Shown: piece after piece, positions 13,430 to 24,461 of the stretch
How the letters are laid out: every line of letters starts with the position of its first letter
Numbering within the stretch: position 1 is the first letter of the stretch
Assembly (NCBI GenBank): GCA_037389465.1
Contig: JAZARR010000067.1
Location: 81,001 to 145,000, forward strand
Direction of reading: 5' to 3'
Length of the DNA: 64,000 bases
Source of the DNA: Baylisascaris procyonis
Taxonomy: Eukaryota; Nematoda; Chromadorea; Rhabditida; Ascarididae
The notes under the pieces: generated by a model
Databases searched by the model: none
Told to the model about the DNA's origin: nothing
The model's input: only the letters and a program-made list of their open reading frames with translations
Position numbers and translations under genes: made by a program

Positions 13430-13511
13430 GTGTGAACCCAAACAACGATACACATGGATAGGAGGTTCATCATCGAAGATTTTCATAGAGTTCGCTGCCA
13501 ATGCATCAAAA
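13430..13511 (-). CDS. candidate 5' exon, product uncertain
   Basis: After an acceptor (TTTTTCATAG) the minus strand is open and encodes FDALAANSMKIFDDEPPIHV followed by YRCLGSHIIS, with a GTAATT donor option near 13430. The location and strand would suit a 5' exon of the GCP2-like gene. However, the phase does not join directly to the candidate exon at 14189-14025, and the N-terminal region of GCP2 is poorly conserved, so the link is only positional. Confidence 0.3.
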
Positions 13512-14024
13512 CTATGAAAAAACAATGAAAGTACGTTCGACATAACAAATCGTTGAAAAAGATATAGATAAGAAATTTTAGGTTGTGAAAATTATAAGGG
13601 AATGGGAATAAATTTTTTCCCGAAACCATTCGAAACTCCCACCCCCACCCTCACACTATGAACGATCCGGGTTCCTCAAATAGTGGCATATCGTGGACAA
13701 TCCGCGAAAATTCTCCCGCAATACCGTTATTTTTGAATAGTATGTTCTCCATCCGAGATGCCGACAACAACTAATACATCTCTAAATTATTTGAAAATGT
13801 TAGTTAGTACTTTTTGAAAGTAAATTTCAGGTATTGAAAAATCTTAAAATTTCAGGTGAAAAAAAAAGAAATATATCGATGAAGGACACCCAAGAAGCCT
13901 ATCAATACGAGAAAATATGAGACTCATGATCGAGTTGAATTTTTGATTATTTCATGCATCTCGTAAGAAGGAATTTGCATCGTTAATAAGAATTAAAAAA
14001 AAAAAAAAAACAACTTTTACTTAC

Positions 14025-14189
14025 ATAAAACAAACCCGCGAAAACATACAAAGGTTGAGGAATTGAACGCTGACATTTTTGAAATATAACAGTGTGAAGT
14101 TTTGGGGTTGATGTATTGACGTGAAAAATATCGTAGTGGAAATAAACAGCCGCTAACAAACTGCTTATATTAACAGTTACTCTATACAC
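14025..14189 (-). CDS. candidate first exon (55 codons) with GTAAGT donor
   Basis: An ATG-initiated minus-strand frame starting MYRVTVNISSLLAAVYFHYD runs exactly to a consensus GTAAGT donor at 14024. It could start the GCP2-like transcript or a separate gene. It is divergent from the Rpt2-like gene, whose ATG is 627 bp away, so a shared bidirectional promoter is possible. No family is recognised. Confidence 0.35.
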
Positions 14190-14815
14190 TATTAGCTAAT
14201 GTAAACGGATATCTCTAGTACCGTACAAAATAACCATATTCCATGTGTATATAAGGATGCGTTAGAAATCTTGCAGTATAGCCGTTCGCACCGAAGACTT
14301 TGAATCCTATTACAGAAGTTTTAGTGAATATCATATATATGTACGCATCAGGTGCACTTTTCGGAGTGATTTTTGATATAGAGGTCTTTAGAGAAAAAAA
14401 ATTTGAATTTCACAGGTCACTTTTTAAAGTCTTTATGAATTTTTTTTTCGAGGACTTCGCGACCATACAAAACCATATCACCATAGTGAAATTTCGTTAC
14501 TTCAAAATTAAAAGATTACTCATCAACGAACGAATTGTTCCATTGCAGAAATATTTTTTGAAATATTTTTAATAGATTTGAAAAAAAAAATTTGCATAAA
14601 TCTTTAATGTAAATTCGCTTATTATAGCTCTAAGCATTTATGCAAATACTCGTTACGAATTTGATGGATGTGAAAGGATATTCATCATTTTATATTCTTC
14701 TGACACTACTGAGTGGTATTTTCCACTGATTTTGTCCTCAGTTTTTGAAGAGTGGAACGTTCAAAGAGTCGTCCTTATTTGACCGTACTAATTTCTTCAC
14801 TTCACTTCATATTAA
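14190..14815. promoter_or_regulatory. intergenic region upstream of the Rpt2-like gene
   Basis: Divergent spacer between the candidate minus-strand first exon and the Rpt2-like ATG. It is AT-rich and contains an open plus frame (14300-14572) of 90 codons with low-complexity Phe/Lys composition and no splice support. No clear core promoter element is visible. Confidence 0.35.
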
Positions 14816-17800
14816 ATGGGAAATCAAGTTGTAAGACCCGATAAAAAAGGAGTGGCAATGCCTCAACATGCACCAATGAAGATCGCTAGAAAGCCACAAA
14901 AAGGACCAGAAGCTTCAAGCAAGCTTCCCACAGGTTCGTTGAAATCACTATTGCCAGCATTTAATATCTAGTTTAAATAGTTTGTGATAAAGAGATTTTC
15001 TCTTGGGAAGGAAGTGAAAAGGTCAGAATTAACTGTGCGACGATAATTATCCTCACTGTTTTCAATTCTTCACTTCTTCCAGAAGCGAACCAATCGACTG
15101 CTTAACTACCGGGGACATAGATCAACAATTTTCATTTAGGTTTAGCCAGAGAACGCAAATGAATTAAGAGCTGCGATGAGAAGAGTTAAAACCTAAATGA
15201 ATAACAATAAAATTATACAGTTAATGTTAGTGAAGAAAACATGATTACAAGCACAGCTAGAAGGAACTACTAAGTGTTGTCATTATACGCTAAACAGATT
15301 AATATTTAGTAATATTTAAATAGGCATTTTAAATCGGCCACCCCCTTCCGCTACCTGTATCAAAAATGTTTTGTATTTTGCTGTGCTAGTGATTCGCTAA
15401 CGAATTGAGTTCTTTCGACGATTATTTATAGATTAATCGAAGCTTTCGAGGTTTTTGCAAAGAATTTCACCAACGCTTTCAATTTACCTAGTAAAGATGA
15501 GAGTAGAGATGAAATAACTCAACGAGAACATCATGCAAACCGATACTAAAAATTTGCAGAAAAAAAAAACAAAATATTATCCCCTTTGTCTCTCTATTTC
15601 GCATTTATTGCTTCCGATTTTATAAATTTACCTCAATTTACTAAACGAAACATGCGAATAATAATGCGAAAATTGTTTTTTTTTTTTGTGGTGAAGATAT
15701 TAGGATTGAAAATCCAAAAATTTTAGTGACACCACGTCGAGCATGTCTCCTAAGATTTCTAAAAATGAGTCGTGTACATGACTATCTTCTACTCGAAAAA
15801 GAATTCATTCAACGTCAAAGTAAACATGGTTCTATCGGTCAACAACAAAAGAAAGAACGTCGTATTGTACATGCACTTCGTGGTTCACCTATTGCTCTTG
15901 CACGTGTACATGAACTTTTCATTGACGAACAGGTTACGCTATATTATTATTGAATTCATGCAAATAATGCGATCTATCAAACTCATCCTCTTTGATAATA
16001 TCATCTATGCAGTAAATTTCGTATCTATTATTTTTATTTTCATAGGTACAGTATGCAGCTACCGTATTTTGTTGCATTTAAACCTCATTTTCTTCAAGAT
16101 CTTTTTAAGAACCGATTTTGTAGTTAGTTACCCACATAACAGCTAGTATCAGCTATACACCCCAGATAATACAAAAAAAATTTTTTTTTAACGAGTTATT
16201 TTCAGCATGCAGTGGTAGTGGTTGAGGGTTATAAACGTGAATGGTATATACCAATTCTATCGATCGTCGATAAGGATCTTATACGAATCGGTGCATTAGT
16301 GATGGTTAAAGCGCACGGTTCCCTTAAAAATATTCCTAGCGCAATTGTTGGTGTACTACATGATAGTGTTGATTCGAGCTCACTTGTTCATAAGCTTGAA
16401 AAAGCGCCTAAGGAATCATTCGAGGTTAGTTATATGATTGAAATTTTTATTAAAAATTTGAATTTCCTTTTTCTAGACTGTCTATAGATATACCGATAAT
16501 CAAGTTTAATGACGCTAAAATATGATGCATTCATCGAAGAGTACGAAAATCTAAACATTTTTTGCTGCCTTCTGCCATTATAATTCCACTTATCTGATTC
16601 GTTCATAATTTGTAAAATGATACGATAGACATCTTTTTCAAAGCCAAATATAGTATGTAAATGCTGAAATATTTCAATATTAATATCTTATGCAATCCAC
16701 TACATAATTTTTTTTTTCAAATTTCTTTTTTTTTATTTTCAAAGTTAATTTTTAAATGAAATCCTCATTTTAATCGAGAAGAAATGATTGCCTTATAGAT
16801 GCTTGTCATAAATATCTATTGATTCTCATTTTCTTTATCGGTTATTTGATTTTGTGAGTAATGATCGAATAATTTTAAGGATATCGGTGGTCTCGAAGAG
16901 CAAATTGAAGAAATCAAAGAAGCTGTGGAATTACCATTAATTCATCCAGAATATTATGAAGATATGGGTATTACGGCACCTAAAGGTGTTATTCTTTATG
17001 GCGAACCAGGAACTGGTATTTCTCTTACATATTCCTCAAATATATTTAATGCGCTTGGTGCGGATGATTTAACCGGCTAAATCGATTCGATCGATGCATT
17101 TTCCTTCAACTGTTTATGACGGATTTATGAATAATGGTCAAAGATGAAGCATTGAGGAAACCAGTTTAACCGATGCAATTGCACAAATTCCTCATTTGTT
17201 ATTTTATTGAAAATTCATGTATGAAATATACGTAGAGAGGATTTGCAAATGTTTGCAAATGGAATGAGAAAGGAGCTGCAGTAGGCATATGGTCATTACT
17301 GAAGCAATTGTTCAATGCAGGAGATTAAGGGTTGAAATTTTGACGTAGTGAATGTGTTAGTGAACTTATCAGTGTACTTGTTCACCTTATCACTCTACTA
17401 TATTATTGATGTTTCATATGATTTTTTCTATATTTCTGCATTGCAAACAACATCTACATTCCTATCAGCTTTTTTTTTTTTTAATTTCAAGTCCATCGGT
17501 TCAATGCTGATGAAATTCATCAAGTGATTAGCGAGGACACTGATGCGTATCAATCCAGAAATGAACCTATTATCTATCTACCGGTCAAGCCATTTATGGC
17601 TCAAAATTTTCATGTAGTCGTGATCTGCAGCTCGAATTTTCCGCATATTATATGGCTAGATCTAACATAAGCCTATGCCTTGCTTCTGTTAGCACTATAC
17701 CTCTATATTTATCTCGTCTAAGTACTGCTTTATTTCTTTGTTTCAACGTATAAGCTCCTGGCCAATTTTATCTCCAAAACGAAGAAACTTTCTAATAATT

Positions 17801-20029
17801 TTCGATTCGAAGAGAAACTTTTTTCTGCTCAATAATAAATGCTTCTCGATTTCGAGGTCAAACAAATAAGCTTTACAACGTTGTGATAGTTAGGTATAAA
17901 GGTAGGTAAAATGCTTAATTAAACGGCTAAACTTAATAAATCGTAAATGAAGTGAACATAATTAAAGGTAAAACACTTCTTGCTAAAGCGGTCGCTCATA
18001 GCACATCGGCAACATTCATACGAGCAACAGGTGCCGATCTCATACAAAAGAATAGCGGTGAAGGAGCAAAACTTGTGAGGTAATTCAAGAGTAAATTATA
18101 AATGCTTCGTAAAGTAGACGCTTATATCAAGTGTTTATTATCAATAATATATAACGAGCAAAATCGATCCGATAGCAAATTTTACATAATATTTCAACTT
18201 TATCGAATTTTTTCAAATATTATTTAATATCAATTTGAGATGCTGGATTCTTTCCTGCAAAAAATCAAATGAAACTAAATTCGTCGAAATTTTATGTGAA
18301 ATTTTATGCAATAAAACAGTGAATGATTCCACTGATTCAGCTTCTCTACTTCAACTACGACTGTATATTTTTCTCGCGAAAACTCAATCCACTGACGTGA
18401 TTAGCCCTTGTTTCCTCAGTCATTCTCTACCTATACGGATTATCGTCTTTGCAGTTTATTGCATTCTATCCGTACTCCCTATACTATGCCATATGCCATG
18501 CCTGTACCATCTGCGTCTACATAACCGTTTCTATAGAGATCAGGTATATTTAAACAATTTGCACGATAATAATTCGAATATTTTCAGGGAGTTGTTTAGA
18601 TTAGCAAAGGAATCAGCGCCTTGTATTGTTTTCATTGATGAAATCGACGCTGTTGGTACAAAACGTTACGATACGAGTAGTGGTGGAGAACGTGAAGTAC
18701 AAAGGACACTATTGGAATTGTTGAATCAAATGGATGGCTTTGAAAGCCGTGGAGATGTCAAGGTTTTACTACTACTAATTATTGTTAATTATCGTATAAT
18801 CCTGAACAAAAGATCCTCTTTAATGGAAGTTATGTGATGCTTTCTATCTCGAAATTCTTATATAATAATACACTCTTCTTAGCTGAAGGTTTATTTAATT
18901 ACATACTCGACTTTAAATTCAAGCTTAAAAACAAGTACATATATATTTGCTTCACCTGGAGTCCAGTAAATATTGTTTTGATTCTCGTCGTAGTCTGAGG
19001 TACGTATCCGTTTTCCTCTTATAGAGATTTAAAGGGTTTATAATAGCATTTTATTTCATTGCAAGTTATAAACTTCAGCTTCAGTAGGTAAATATCGATC
19101 GTACGATGAAATGATTTTCAGATAATAATGGCAACGAATCGTATCGATGTACTTGATCCGGCTTTGATCCGTCCGGGTCGAATCGATCGGAAAATCGAAT
19201 TACCAAAACCGGATGAAAAGACAAAGCTAAGAATATTTCAAATTCACACGTCTGGTATGAAAATTGCCGATGAAGTAAAATTTGAGAAGATTATCGCTAA
19301 AGAAAGATCCTTATCAGGGGCTGATTGCAAGGTAAAATACTAATCATTTTCTTTCAATATTATTTCTTCTTTCGAAAAAAAAATTGAGTTGTATTGTTGA
19401 AAGGATTTAACTCGTGATCAATGCATATAGTGAAGATAAAAGTACAAGCGATCGTGAAAAAAAAAAGACTATTTATATATTTTTCGCTGTTTTTCTTTTC
19501 CCAAATTTAGTCATATTTTGAGGTGAATATTAAATAATAATTTTCCAATTCACCTATTTTCCACTTAAAATATTCGAGAGGTATTTCGATACGGCAAATG
19601 AAAAATGAAATCCTTAAATGTTTAGCATCTATAATATTTCTAGTAAAACATCTTTTACTAAAATGATTTTGTTATGCTCAATAATTTATAAAGCATTGTT
19701 ATTCACTTTTTTTTGGAAGAAAATAAACTAAATCGATGAATAAAAAAAATAAATAAACAAACTAAATTATTAGGAAAATTATAAGTTTTTAATATATCAA
19801 TAAGCATCGAAATAAAACAAATAAAACGTATATAAAAGTTTCATAAATATAATAATAATAATATAATGATAGTGGAAAATTTATTTATTTTAAGGCGATT
19901 TGCACTGAAGCTGGTATGCTTGCACTTCGTGCTCAACGAAAATTAGTCTGTATGGAAGATTTTGAAAAAGCTATCGAAAGGGTTCTTCTCAATAAAAAAT
20001 CCGATGCACCAGAGGAATTCTTCTTGTAA
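14816..20029 (+). CDS. 26S proteasome regulatory subunit 4-like AAA ATPase (divergent Rpt2 paralogue)
   Basis: Eight exons join in phase: 14816-14933, 15727-15932, 16206-16424, 16880-17015, 17968-18079, 18588-18762, 19122-19331 and 19895-20029. They give 436 residues against about 440 for Rpt2/PSMC1. Rpt2 is one of six ATPases in the 19S base that unfold substrates and open the 20S gate. Order: N-terminal tail with Gly2, short coiled coil (about 50-85), OB domain (about 90-180), AAA domain from DIGGLEEQ (182), Walker B IVFIDEID (D281, E282), paired Arg fingers in [11 protein letters not shown]-terminal helical domain. Odd features: Walker A is GEPGTGKT (usual GPPGTGKT). Pore loop 1 reads QKNSGEG where Rpt2 has QKYLGDG. 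The C-terminus is FFL instead of HbYX LYL. Ser6 after Gly2, favoured for N-myristoylation, is absent. The hexamer scaffold is kept, so a paralogue with altered unfolding or gating is more likely than decay; the canonical rpt-2 is presumably elsewhere. Confidence 0.95.
17488..17670 (+). other. coding-like open frame inside intron 4 of the Rpt2-like gene
   Basis: From codon 17488 to the TAA at 17668-17670 there are 60 sense codons without an ATG. The product has mixed composition (for example [20 protein letters not shown], then [13 protein letters not shown]). A polypyrimidine-TTTCAAG acceptor precedes it. It could be an alternative exon, a remnant of another gene or chance. Its frame does not continue the ATPase. 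Confidence 0.25.
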
Positions 20030-20277
20030 TTAACGCATCTGATGAGTTCGATCTTCTAATACAACTGAAAAATTTCGACGATTTGTTAATCGACTCGAAT
20101 TCGAAGATTATTGACTCAATTAGAGATGAAAAATATGGAAAACGATTGCTGTAATGGCGATTATTTCATGACGTCATGTTAATCGTGATATTATACTATC
20201 ATTTAACGATGTAGCACTATAAATTATTAAATGTGCATTATATATGATAATTTCCAAAAAACAAAATGCATCTCTTG

Positions 20278-20283
20278 AATAAA
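20278..20283 (+). terminator. polyadenylation signal AATAAA of the Rpt2-like gene
   Basis: AATAAA lies 249 bp past the stop codon and is followed within 30 bp by a T-rich run. Confidence 0.55.
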
Positions 20284-22300
20284 GATTTTATAAGGAATGT
20301 TTTTTTTTTTTTTGCAATATTTGCATAAATTTTGCACTTATATATTACAACAATTTGCATAAATCTTTCATCTTTATGAACGACACATACTTGATTTATA
20401 ATATATATTCTCATTACAATTATAGTCTGCTGATCTGCACGAATATATTTCTATTCTTTGAATATTTTCAACTCATTTGTCTACTGAAAATTAGACGTAC
20501 TGAAATTTTTTGCACATGTGATTTGCATTGCCAATTTTATATTTATGTTTCATTACTCAGTTGCAATAATTTGCACAACATAAATTTGCATAATTTAGGG
20601 AGTTTTCAATCCAGCGCTAAGCGATGATGCCAAATTTTAAAAATTTGAAGCATTGAGGCATTTCAAAGTGTTTCAAGCATGCAATCACTTGATCGGCAGT
20701 TTCAGAAACTCCATTATCCTCACTTCTATCCGTATATCGGCTACATGGATGGAGTCACCTCTGAGATTTTCGCTTTGCTAATTCCCATGTAGAAAAAAAT
20801 ACAAAAAAATATGCGATTTTGATCGACGATGTATTTATTTGTATCGGAGTATAAACAATTTTTTTTTTTTCGAGAAGCTGCTAAAAACCAGTTTATCTCG
20901 TCAACTTTTTTATGAGAATGGTCATTTGATATAAAACGTTTAATGACCATCATTAATTACTATAAATTTATTAAGAAACGAATATTTCGCGTCTTTCATA
21001 CGTATGAATATGGCCGAATAGAGACATCTGATAGCATACCTTACATTTCAGCTAGGTGTGCTCTATACTGTAAAAAAAACCAGCATTTTAAATGCCGGTT
21101 TTGGGACCGTCAAGCTTTTACAGTTGATATGACGGTTGAGGACACCTTTTTTTAAACATATCGATCAGGATTCGACAGAAAAAAGGATGAGATACTATGG
21201 TTTAGGTGTGGAAGCTACAAATTCGAATAGCTCGGCTATATATAAAGTCTCTGATTTCAGTAAAATAGTTACTGACGATTGAGTATTCATTATAGCTTAT
21301 GTACAACATATACCTATAAGTATGAATGATATTTTGAATAAATTGCATAGAAATTTAGAAATCGAAGAAAATTTTTACTTTATTTCAACAATTTTTACTC
21401 TTAGAAATAATCGAAGCAACAATGAAATTGTAAAACAACAAGTTGAAATATTGTTTTTTTCAAAGTTTAATTATTTTCATTCAACTGAACTCCATCCGTT
21501 AATACCTTCTACCTGAAAATACGATAATTTCTGGAAAAAAACTTAATGAAAATGGTTAAATGCTTCGAAATAGAAACGATTTTCTTAATGAATTTATATA
21601 TGTATCATATGGATTATATGAATTATAGTATAAATTATAGATAATATATAATTTATACCATAAATATGTAATAACATGATAACAAATGAATATTTTTTAT
21701 AATTTCAACCCCATGAGGTTGTATTACATATTGGCTAGATAAGTTCCCTCAGCATTTATTAACAATTCCTAGTACATATTTATCTAATAAAGCAATGAAT
21801 TCAACAAGCGCTGTTAATTCTGTCACCTATTTATGATTTTATGAACATCACTATAACTGATGAGAATGCTACTATTAATTTGCGTAAAATTACTGCGTTT
21901 GATCGTTGTTCATTTCGATCAGTTTTGATCTATATCGATCAAATCATTACATCTAATAGTATAAAATCACTGAATCTCGTTTCATTACTTTTATTAACGC
22001 AACTATTAGAAAACCATTTTTCACTACATTTCAAAAAATGTTCCGTTTAGCGCAAAGAAAAAATTTTCAAATCCAAAGTTAAAGGAAAAATTTTTAATGT
22101 GAAATGCGTATGCAAAATTTGGAAATATATGAGAGAGTTTGAAGTTTCCATTCCTTTTCAGATCATTGCTTATGAATAAGAATGTGCAAAAATTGCGTTA
22201 GTTTTTCATCGATGAAAAAAATGCAAAATTTCGAATAAAATGAAATAGATTTCTTTGAGTTTAGAAAATGAAAAGACTCCTTCGATGGAACAATGCTCAC
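20284..22300. other. intergenic, no supported gene
   Basis: Between the Rpt2-like 3' end and the minus-strand exon at 22301. It may hold further 3' exons of the minus-strand gene, but none was convincing. Plus-strand frames at 21322-21516 and 21841-22050 are AT-rich with no splice sites. Confidence 0.4.
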
Positions 22301-22440
22301 CTCCTTAGTGATCTTTTTTACTACTTCATTCTTTAGTGCTTTCAAGGTGGGAATTTCAATCTTCATACGTATAGGTATAGAAAACTGTATGTTTTCTAAC
22401 CGGACGAGATTTAACTGAAAGAAAGACCCGTGCCATTTCT

Positions 22441-22484
<44 letters not shown>

Positions 22485-23330
22485 AATAATATAAACTGTA
22501 AGCGGAAAATATAAAATCCCCTTCCGTTCCCTTTATCACTTCACTTCTGTAAGCGATTACTAGAGAGTGCTTCAGTGACGAATATTTTTCGCTTATTAAA
22601 CATCAAGGAAGTGGAGAAGCTATAAAGTTTAGCATTAGCATTTTTTTTAAATTGCCGGTTCACATGAACAATCACTTTCAAAATATGTCACTAAAAAGTA
22701 GAATATGCAAATTAATGTCTCTATCATATTTTGGATGATACGACCGCATAAATAAATTCTAACTTCAGTGGTTCTCGTGTAGTTGAAAGTATCAAGCAGG
22801 CAGGCCGTTACAAGGGCAAACAAACAGACAGAAAGACGGACAAGGTTACGCGCATAAGCACGATGTCACCGTAGTGCATCGATGCATAAAGCGTAAAAAG
22901 ATTGGAACACTAATTCTATTTCTTGAGGTGAAACAAAGAAAAAAAAACCGAATTTTGTAGACTTTTTTTCGAAATATGCAAATTTTTATGAGAATATTTT
23001 TTAATATTTTTATTGTCTATTTAGAAGCGCCCCGAAATGAACTCATAGACTCTCACATAGAATAAAATTTAAAACTATGCTTACCAGTTCAGCATCAAGG
23101 CCCTCATCTTCCGGTTTACTTTCCGATTTCGCCAATTCTGTAGAGGCGATCATTCTTGATTCAACGGTGGTGGTTTCGCTGATTTCCGCTTGATGAACCG
23201 CTATCGTTTTGTGTGTATCAAACAATGCAAAGGTGTTGTTTTTATGCTGAAATATTTTAGCGTCAATTGTTTCAGTGCCGATGACGTCCCCTTGTATTTC
23301 ATTTCCGGATTGCATGGAATCCGATTGGTA
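22301..23330 (-). CDS. partial gene of unknown function, two exons
   Basis: Exon A (23330-23085, 82 codons, or starting at the ATG at 23315) ends at a GTAAGC donor. Exon B (22384-22301, 28 codons) follows a CATACAG acceptor and ends at a GTGAGC donor. Both joins are in phase 0. The product begins MQSGNEIQGDVIGTETIDAK and is polar, with Thr/Glu-rich and Ser/Glu-rich stretches, then a basic helical segment (KIEIPTLKALKNEVVKKITK). No domain or signal peptide is recognised. Downstream exons on the minus strand were not found, so the C-terminus is missing. Confidence 0.6.
22442..22484. repeat. (AAAT)n microsatellite
   Basis: About ten and a half perfect tetranucleotide units in the intron or flank between the exons of the minus-strand unknown gene. 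Confidence 0.95.
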
Positions 23331-24461
23331 CTACCATAGTCTTTTATGCTTTATTTCATTTATTGAAATATACATCTGCTACACCGTCTTTTTCTAAAAA
23401 GATTTATAGTGAACACTCCAATCCATGAAATTTACATTATTTGTGGATACGATTGAAAGCATTCTCCAGTGTATAATTGTGACCACTGGTAATGTCCACT
23501 ACTGTTACACATTAACTGACCACCGTTCTTGAACTGTTGACCTCTACTATTGTCTTGACAAAACTAGAGCTAATCTTATTTGTAGATTCTTGTATTTTTC
23601 AAACCTCATTTATATTCGTAATTAGCACCTTTTCGGGTGGTTCTATTCCTCTTCCACTACTTAATTCGATGCTGCATAATAGCATGATAATTATCTTGAT
23701 TGATGTTCTTTTAGATGCCATCCTGAAACAATCCTTTGCAGAGCTTTATTATCCACTGCGAACGCCATAATGCTTCAAATATAAACCCCTCGGGTTATAA
23801 AGCTCCTTTACGAAAAAAACCCAGGTTTTATTGAGTAAATGAGAGCCTATAGAATGATTTTTTTTTTCTCATATAAACTGCTGATAATTTAAACAAATAT
23901 TTTAAGTGAAATTTTCGTCTTAAAGGTTTGCCGAATTAAAATCTCTTCAATGATATTCATAGGTGATTTCCATTGCAATAATCGACAATAAGAACGATAA
24001 AGCGAGAACACCAGAAACAGCCACTAACCTTGCGGACACACAGATAATATGAATACGTCAGTGATAGGCAATTCATGGGAACCCAATTTTTGCATATATG
24101 CAAATGAGCAATTGGCTAATATACCACAATGAAGGAATCTTATCAAAAATGTTGAACGAATTAAGCGAATTCGTTATTCATCTTTTTGAATATGTAAATT
24201 TGTTTGCTATCCGAACGATTAATTCGGCGAATCTTATTCAATGCAGCCTTATTAATCGATCACACAAACGCTCATTAAATATGCAAATAAATAAGTTTTA
24301 AAAGTAAAACAATATTTATGTAATTATATATAGTGCAAATTTTTACAATTCTATTTTTAAATTTTGCAATTCCTCTCTTCTTTCCTTAAGAAAAAAAAAC
24401 GTTTAATATAATCTGAAATTTTTGCATACCGTCTATAATTGATCATTTGAAGAATTTTTAG
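23331..24461. other. intergenic or 5' region between two unrecognised genes
   Basis: No convincing exon. It should hold the 5' end of the minus-strand gene ending at 22301 and upstream exons of the plus-strand gene that follows. Open frames at 23537-23770 and 24098-24301 are hydrophobic or AT-rich and unsupported. Confidence 0.35.

Noticed and set aside
18235..18587. Intron 5 of the Rpt2-like gene is open in the same frame as exon 6
   Set aside because: The inserted sequence is unlike any Rpt2, and exon 5 and exon 6 join perfectly in phase across it, so the open intron is taken as chance.
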